A stretch of 39,289 nucleotides of DNA, from the NCBI RefSeq assembly GCF_000312565.1, contig NZ_CALW02000012.1, positions 1-39,289 of the forward strand, given 5' to 3'. Shown here piece after piece: positions 33,950-39,289 of this stretch (positions are counted from its first letter, which is position 1; every line of letters starts with the position of its first letter). A model generated the notes under the pieces. The model was given only the letters and a program-made list of their open reading frames with translations. It was not told the DNA's origin and made no database searches. The position numbers were made by a program, and so were the translations under genes. The DNA comes from Bartonella rattaustraliani AUST/NH4 (GTDB lineage: Bacteria > Pseudomonadota > Alphaproteobacteria > Rhizobiales > Rhizobiaceae).

Positions 33950-34855
33950 CTACAAATTATTTTCTGCGTAAGATTCGCGAGGTTTATTGTTTGGGTGTTC
34001 CCAAGCGTATTTCGTGGCTTTGGATAGAGGAAGGTTGACAACAGTATTTGCAGGTGGGATTGGCATTAGAAACCATTTATTGTAAAGTTTTTCAAGTGTT
34101 TTATCCTTGATTTGGCGCACAATGCTGTCATCGATTGCTTGTTCGAAGTCTTTGTCATTTAAGCGAAGCATACAAGCGATGGGCTCAACGGAAAGTACAG
34201 TATCGAGAATGATATAATCAGATGGATTTTTTGATTTAGCAATATGCCCAGCGAGAATTGAAGCATCCATGACAAATGCGTCTGCGCGTCCAGATTCCAA
34301 TAATAAGAAGCTATCTCCGTGATCTTTTCCTTTCACAACATTAAAGTTAATGTTTTTTGCGCGTTTATTTTTACGGATCAGTTGAACAGAAGTTGTACCG
34401 GTGGTGGTTGCAACTGTTTTGCCATTTAAATCGGCAAGAGATTTAATGTGAGAGTTTTTCTTTACTGCAATTCGAACTTCTTCAATATAAGTCGTATAAG
34501 CAAATGCTGCTTTTTTACCACGAGCTCTATCGTTTGTTGTTGAGCCACATTCAAAATCATAGGTACTATTGTTCAAAAGAGGAATTCTATTTTGGGATGT
34601 GAGAGGAAGATAATGAATTTTAATTGGCTTGCCAATTTTTTTTGAAATATCGTTGATGATATTTTCTGCCATTTCTGTATGAAAACCTACATATTTCCCA
34701 TCACCAAGGGCATAGGCTAGACCTGATGATTCACGAACTCCTAGAGTGATTTCCCCTGTTTTTTTTATTTTTTCAAGCGTATTACTTCCAGCATGTGCGA
34801 GGTTTGTCAGCCCCATAGTTGTTGCTGCAATCAATATAAGTAGTGATTTTTTCAT
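33950..34855 (-). CDS. gltI: Glutamate/aspartate ABC transporter substrate-binding protein
   Basis: A 301-residue periplasmic binding protein of the GltI class (SBP family 3). Signal peptide MKKSLLILIAATTMGLTNLA, cleaved after AHA. The mature part has the usual LEKIKKTGEITLGVRESSG opening, DFECGSTTNDRARGKKAAFA near the ligand pocket, and TTTGTTSVQLIRKN and GRADAFVMDASILAG in the second lobe. GGAGGG lies four bases before the ATG. It is the first gene of the transporter operon. Confidence 0.92.
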   Translation of the reverse strand: MKKSLLILIAATTMGLTNLAHAGSNTLEKIKKTGEITLGVRESSGLAYALGDGKYVGFHTEMAENIINDISKKIGKPIKIHYLPLTSQNRIPLLNNSTYDFECGSTTNDRARGKKAAFAYTTYIEEVRIAVKKNSHIKSLADLNGKTVATTTGTTSVQLIRKNKRAKNINFNVVKGKDHGDSFLLLESGRADAFVMDASILAGHIAKSKNPSDYIILDTVLSVEPIACMLRLNDKDFEQAIDDSIVRQIKDKTLEKLYNKWFLMPIPPANTVVNLPLSKATKYAWEHPNNKPRESYAENNL

Positions 34856-34987
34856 TATGCCCTCCGTTTATTTATGAACTTTATATATTTTTTATTGTTG
34901 AAGATCGTTTCATGCATGGTGTAGCATATTTATTACTCTAGGTGGGATATTTTTTGTGAACTCAATAAAATCAGGTGCAGTCCTTTA

Positions 34988-35779
34988 TTAATTGCAGTTA
35001 AGATGAACCCAAACGGGAGTATGGTCCGATGGTTTTTGATATTCTCTTACTTCGGTTTGGCTATAAGCGCAGATGAGTTGATCAACAGCTTCTGGTGATA
35101 AGAGCAGGTGATCGATGCGAATCCCATTATTTTTGTGCCAAGCACCAGCTTGAAAATCCCAAAAGCTGAATGAGGGGCTCTCTGTGACATTGCGAATAGC
35201 ATCGTAAAAACCTAAGTGCATAATACGTTGAAATGTTAGTCTTGTTTGGGGAAGAAATAAGGCATCTTTTCTCCATTCTTGAGGTTTTTTTGCATCCAAT
35301 GGCGTAGGAATAACATTATAATCACCAGCGAGAATCAAGGGCTCTTCGTAGGTTAGCAATGATTTTGCATGGGTATATAATCTCTCCATCCATTTTACTT
35401 TATAAAGATATTTTTCGCTTTGTGTAGGATTGCCATTTGGTAGATAGAGGGAGGCAATGCGGATAACGCTTTTATTTGTTGAATAAACAGCCTCAATATA
35501 ACGTGCTTGCTCATCATTGTCATTGCCTGGTAATCGGCGGATTACTTCATCTGGTGTTTTTTTGGAGAGGATTGCAACACCATTAAAACTTTTTTGTCCA
35601 TGTGTTTCTATATGATAACCAAGTCCTTCAATTGCATTACGTGGAAAGTTTTCATCAGTACTTTTAATTTCTTGTAGACAGACTATATCAGGCTGATTTT
35701 GTTGTAACCATTGATATAATGTTTCATGCCGTGCTTTTATTCCGGCAATATTCCATGTTGCTATTTTCAAGATGCTCAT
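34988..35779 (-). CDS. xth: Exodeoxyribonuclease III (AP endonuclease)
   Basis: A 263-residue Mg2+-dependent nuclease of the exonuclease III/EEP family that cuts at abasic sites in base excision repair. Motifs: ATWNIAGIKAR (Asn near residue 10), DIVCLQEIKS (metal-binding Glu near 37), YLPNGN, GDYNVIPTPLD (catalytic Asp and Asn near 150), RIDHLLLS, and the final SDHTPVWVHL with the catalytic His. Length is normal. It is a single gene facing the transporter operon in the same direction, 132 bp upstream of gltI. Confidence 0.93.
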   Translation of the reverse strand: MSILKIATWNIAGIKARHETLYQWLQQNQPDIVCLQEIKSTDENFPRNAIEGLGYHIETHGQKSFNGVAILSKKTPDEVIRRLPGNDNDEQARYIEAVYSTNKSVIRIASLYLPNGNPTQSEKYLYKVKWMERLYTHAKSLLTYEEPLILAGDYNVIPTPLDAKKPQEWRKDALFLPQTRLTFQRIMHLGFYDAIRNVTESPSFSFWDFQAGAWHKNNGIRIDHLLLSPEAVDQLICAYSQTEVREYQKPSDHTPVWVHLNCN

Positions 35780-36260
35780 TTTAACTCACCTGTACAATTT
35801 ATAAAACTGCTACGTTAAAATGTTCTATGAAACTCTACAATATGTCGTGGATTTTTTTGTTGTAGGAACTTGTTGTTTTATGAAAATCTGATTGATTGAG
35901 AATTTTTGTAAAAAAAACCAATTAAAACGATTAAAATTTAATTTATTTTTATTTTTAAAAAAAATCTGCTGTTTAGTTCTTGACGAATGTATGTGTTCTC
36001 GTTATTAGAAACCATTATGACCGGTGTGAGAGTGTTCTGGGTGTTTATTAAGTCATTCGAACAGGGTTAGAAGCTTAAAAGCAAATACCAGTGCAAGAGG
36101 CTAGCGCCTTCTCTGCTTATAGTCGGGTAAGCTGTTTATGGCAGGTGTGCCCGATTTTGTGTGTAAGCTTGGGTATTTACTCCGATAGTATCGGGATAGA
36201 TCAAATAAGAGAAAGCCCAAATGGGTGAGACGAATGTAGATCGATAAAGAGGAAGGTTAC
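35780..36260 (+). promoter_or_regulatory. Promoter and long structured leader of the rpsL-rpsG-fusA operon
   Basis: A good sigma-70-type promoter is TTGACG (35980-35985), 17 bp, TATTAG (36003-36008). From there about 240 bp of leader precede rpsL. It contains an AGAGGC-TAGC-GCCTTCT hairpin (about 36098-36115), a CGGGTAAGC...GTGCCCG pairing (about 36124-36153) and CCGATA-G-TATCGG (36182-36194). AGAGGAAGG before the ATG is the rpsL ribosome-binding site. Such a long leader suggests RNA-level control, but the usual r-protein target in this operon is elsewhere in E. coli, so the mechanism is open. Confidence 0.6.
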
Positions 36261-36632
36261 ATGCCTACCGTAAACCAGTTGATTCGCAAGCCGCGTGTGG
36301 CGTCAGTCAAGCGCAATAAGGTTCCTGCTCTCCAGTCGAATCCGCAGAAACGGGGTGTCTGTACACGTGTCTATACAACGACACCGAAGAAACCGAATTC
36401 TGCTCTTCGCAAGGTTGCTAAAGTCCGTTTAACAAATGGATTTGAAGTTATTGGTTATATTCCTGGAGAGGGGCATAATCTTCAGGAGCACTCCGTTGTA
36501 ATGATTCGTGGTGGTCGTGTGAAGGATTTGCCAGGGGTTCGTTATCACATTATCCGTGGGTTGCTTGATACACAGGGTGTCAAGAATCGTAAACAGCGTC
36601 GTTCGAAATATGGCGCAAAGCGTCCGAAATAA
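36261..36632 (+). CDS. rpsL: 30S ribosomal protein S12
   Basis: A 123-residue ribosomal protein near the decoding centre. The segments [21 protein letters not shown] and [15 protein letters not shown] are the standard ones; the lysines of KKPNS and the KDLPGV loop, where streptomycin resistance mutations fall, have the wild-type residues. It is the first gene of the str operon, with rpsG 18 bp downstream. Confidence 0.98.
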   Translation: MPTVNQLIRKPRVASVKRNKVPALQSNPQKRGVCTRVYTTTPKKPNSALRKVAKVRLTNGFEVIGYIPGEGHNLQEHSVVMIRGGRVKDLPGVRYHIIRGLLDTQGVKNRKQRRSKYGAKRPK

Positions 36633-36638
36633 TATTGA

Positions 36639-37121
<483 letters not shown>

Positions 37122-37147
37122 GTGTATTAAAAACTAAGGCAAATGTA

Positions 37148-39232
37148 ATGGCTCGCGAATATAAAATTGAGGATTATCGTAATTTTGGGATTATGGCGCA
37201 TATTGATGCGGGTAAGACCACTATGACTGAGCGTATTTTGTTTTACACTGGTAAAAATCATAAAATCGGTGAGACGCATGATGGTGCTTCTACGATGGAT
37301 TGGATGGAGCAAGAGCAAGAGCGCGGTATTACGATTACATCTGCTGCGACCACCACCTTCTGGCAAGGGCGTGATGGTCGGAAACGGCGCTTTAATATTA
37401 TTGATACGCCGGGACACGTCGATTTTACAATTGAGGTTGAGCGTTCTCTGCGTGTTCTTGATGGTGCGATTGCTTTGCTGGATGCTAATGCTGGGGTGGA
37501 GCCTCAAACGGAGACTGTTTGGCGGCAGGCTGAGAAGTATCATGTGCCACGCATGGTTTTTGTGAATAAAATGGATAAAATAGGTGCTGATTTCTATCGT
37601 AGTGTAGAAATGGTTGGTTCACGATTGGGGGCTAAGGCGCTTGTTGTGCAGTTGCCGATAGGTTCTGAAAATGACTTTGAAGGTGTCGTTGATCTCGTTG
37701 AGATGAGGGCTTTGAAGTGGGATGGTTCTATTGGTGCTTCGGCAGTGGTAAGTGAAATTCCTTCCGATTTGAAAGAGAAAGCGGAGGAATATCGCGAAAA
37801 ACTTATCGAGATGGCAGTTGAAGTTGATGAGGCTGCGACAGAGGCTTATTTGGAAGGGGTTATGCCGTCCAATGAGCAACTTATTGCTCTTATTCGTAAG
37901 GGAACAATAGAGGTTCAATTTCATCCTGTTCTTTGTGGTACGGCTTTTAAAAATAAGGGAGTTCAGCCGCTTTTGGATGCTGTTGTTTCTTATCTTCCTT
38001 CTCCCGTTGATGTTCCTGCGATTGGCGGTATCGATGTAAAGACTGAAGGTGAAACGACACGTGAGTCTTCAGATGAGGCGCCGCTTTCTATGCTTGCTTT
38101 TAAAATTATGAATGATCCATTTGTGGGGTCACTGACGTTTTGTCGTATTTATTCTGGTAAGGTTCAAAAGGGTCTTTCTCTTGAAAATACCGTGAAGAAG
38201 AAAAGAGAGCGTTTGGGGCGTATGCTTCAAATGCATTCAAATTCTCGTGAAGATATTGAAGAGGCGTTTGCTGGTGATATTGTTGCTTTGGCAGGACTTA
38301 AAGAAACGACAACCGGTGATACTCTTTGTGATCCTTTGAAGCCTGTTATTCTGGAGCGTATGGAGTTTCCAGAACCTGTTATTGAAATTGCAATTGAGCC
38401 GAAAACAAAAGCAGATCAGGAGAAGATGGGGATCGCGCTTAATCGTTTAGCTGCAGAGGATCCCTCATTTCGTGTGAAGTCTGATGAAGAATCAGGGCAG
38501 ACAATTATAGCTGGAATGGGCGAGCTTCATCTTGATATTATTGTTGATCGTATGCGGCGTGAATTTAAGGTGGAGGCGAATGTTGGTCAACCTCAAGTTG
38601 CTTATCGTGAATCAATTACAAAAGTGGCAGAAATTGATTATACCCATAAGAAACAGTCAGGTGGTGCTGGGCAGTTTGCTCGTGTAAAAATTATTTTTGA
38701 ACCTCATGATGGTGATGATTTTATTTTTGAGTCAAAAATTGTTGGGGGTGCTGTTCCTAAGGAATATATTCCGGGTGTACAAAAGGGGATAGAGAGCGTT
38801 ATGGGGGCTGGTCCTCTTGCAGGTTTTCCTATGCTGGGTGTAAAGGCTACTTTGATTGATGGTGGTTATCATGATGTTGACTCCTCTGTCTTGGCTTTTG
38901 AAATTGCTGCTCGTGCTGCTTTCCGAGATGGAGCTAAAAAAGCTGGTGCGCAGCTTCTCGAACCAATTATGAAGGTAGAAGTTGTAACGCCAGAAGATTA
39001 TGTTGGTGATGTCATTGGTGATTTGAATTCTCGTCGTGGTCAGATTTCTGGGACTGAAGCGCGTGGTATTGCAACAGTTGTGAATGCAATGGTTCCTTTG
39101 GCGAATATGTTTGGTTATGTGAATAATCTTCGTTCGATGAGTCAGGGACGTGCGCAGTATACAATGCAGTTTGATCATTACGAACCTGTTCCTTCAGCTG
39201 TTGCTTTGGAGATTCAGAAGAAATATGCGTGA
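37148..39232 (+). CDS. fusA: Elongation factor G
   Basis: A 694-residue translational GTPase that moves tRNAs and mRNA through the ribosome. G1 AHIDAGKTT (17-25), switch I with [11 protein letters not shown]3 DTPGHVDF, G4 NKMDKIGAD. Domain II follows with [15 protein letters not shown], then domains III-V ([58 protein letters not shown]). Length is normal. It is the third gene of the str operon. The 57 bp after the stop hold no complete feature; a tuf gene commonly follows, but it is not in the window. Confidence 0.98.
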   Translation: MAREYKIEDYRNFGIMAHIDAGKTTMTERILFYTGKNHKIGETHDGASTMDWMEQEQERGITITSAATTTFWQGRDGRKRRFNIIDTPGHVDFTIEVERSLRVLDGAIALLDANAGVEPQTETVWRQAEKYHVPRMVFVNKMDKIGADFYRSVEMVGSRLGAKALVVQLPIGSENDFEGVVDLVEMRALKWDGSIGASAVVSEIPSDLKEKAEEYREKLIEMAVEVDEAATEAYLEGVMPSNEQLIALIRKGTIEVQFHPVLCGTAFKNKGVQPLLDAVVSYLPSPVDVPAIGGIDVKTEGETTRESSDEAPLSMLAFKIMNDPFVGSLTFCRIYSGKVQKGLSLENTVKKKRERLGRMLQMHSNSREDIEEAFAGDIVALAGLKETTTGDTLCDPLKPVILERMEFPEPVIEIAIEPKTKADQEKMGIALNRLAAEDPSFRVKSDEESGQTIIAGMGELHLDIIVDRMRREFKVEANVGQPQVAYRESITKVAEIDYTHKKQSGGAGQFARVKIIFEPHDGDDFIFESKIVGGAVPKEYIPGVQKGIESVMGAGPLAGFPMLGVKATLIDGGYHDVDSSVLAFEIAARAAFRDGAKKAGAQLLEPIMKVEVVTPEDYVGDVIGDLNSRRGQISGTEARGIATVVNAMVPLANMFGYVNNLRSMSQGRAQYTMQFDHYEPVPSAVALEIQKKYA

Positions 39233-39289
39233 TTTTAAATTACGTTATTAATTTTTAACTAAGTCCTTGGTTTGGACGGAAAATGGAGA

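Overview
The window is chromosomal DNA of a Bartonella species (Rhizobiales, Alphaproteobacteria); the exact species cannot be fixed from the sequence alone. The grounds are the AT-rich composition, a hemin-binding/Pap31-type outer membrane protein, a fused SecDF, a PopZ-type (DUF2497) gene directly upstream of valS, an ExoR-type Sel1-repeat gene, and a rpsL-rpsG-fusA operon, mixed with eroded phage-like DNA beside tRNA genes.

Layout. 1-1592: a truncated DnaB-like helicase fragment, an array of end repeats, tRNA-Ser(TGA), a 410-bp non-coding mini-element and tRNA-Lys(CTT). 2070-9643: envelope core genes (a TerC/CBS/CorC membrane protein; a minus-strand pair encoding a YbhN-type membrane protein and a CPA2 cation/proton antiporter; SecDF). 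9707-14752: two small doubtful membrane ORFs, an MscS-type channel with a coupled small secreted protein, a very AT-rich 0.65-kb gap, and a Pap31/Hbp-type porin-like protein with a clear terminator. 15089-18841: tRNA-Leu(TAA), threonine dehydratase, a small secreted protein and a RhlE-type DEAD-box helicase. 18842-23681: a gene graveyard with a frameshifted P4-type integrase remnant, two broken unknown genes, then a 3.1-kb element holding phage-type regulators (XRE repressor and a divergent Ner-like protein) and collapsed replication/partition genes (DnaA-C-like, ParB-like, DnaB). 23929-30189: tRNA-Asn, tRNA-Cys, a Pcm-type methyltransferase, a TolC-type channel, PopZ and ValS. 30659-31420: a broken exoR. 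31573-35779: a glutamate/aspartate ABC transporter (gltIJKL order) and an exonuclease III. 36261-39232: rpsL, rpsG, fusA behind a structured leader.

The most interesting structure is a family of elements bounded by imperfect 24-bp terminal inverted repeats (core CAGGTTTTGCAG / CTGCAAAACCTG) with subterminal CTTTGAAR repeats spaced almost exactly 11 bp apart. A 3086-bp version (20596-23681) carries genes. A 410-bp version (1079-1488) keeps only the two ends. A third copy enters from the left edge of the window and ends in a tandem array of right ends. All three right ends lie just 3' of a tRNA gene on the minus strand (Ser, Lys, Asn). About 745 bp of the edge copy is nearly identical, in direct orientation, to the end of the 3-kb copy, so 22.9 kb of core genes sit between long direct repeats.

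The second point of interest is the exoR homologue, destroyed by at least two stops and two frameshifts. In rhizobia ExoR is the periplasmic inhibitor of the ChvG/ChvI two-component system, whose Bartonella counterpart is the virulence regulator BatS/BatR.
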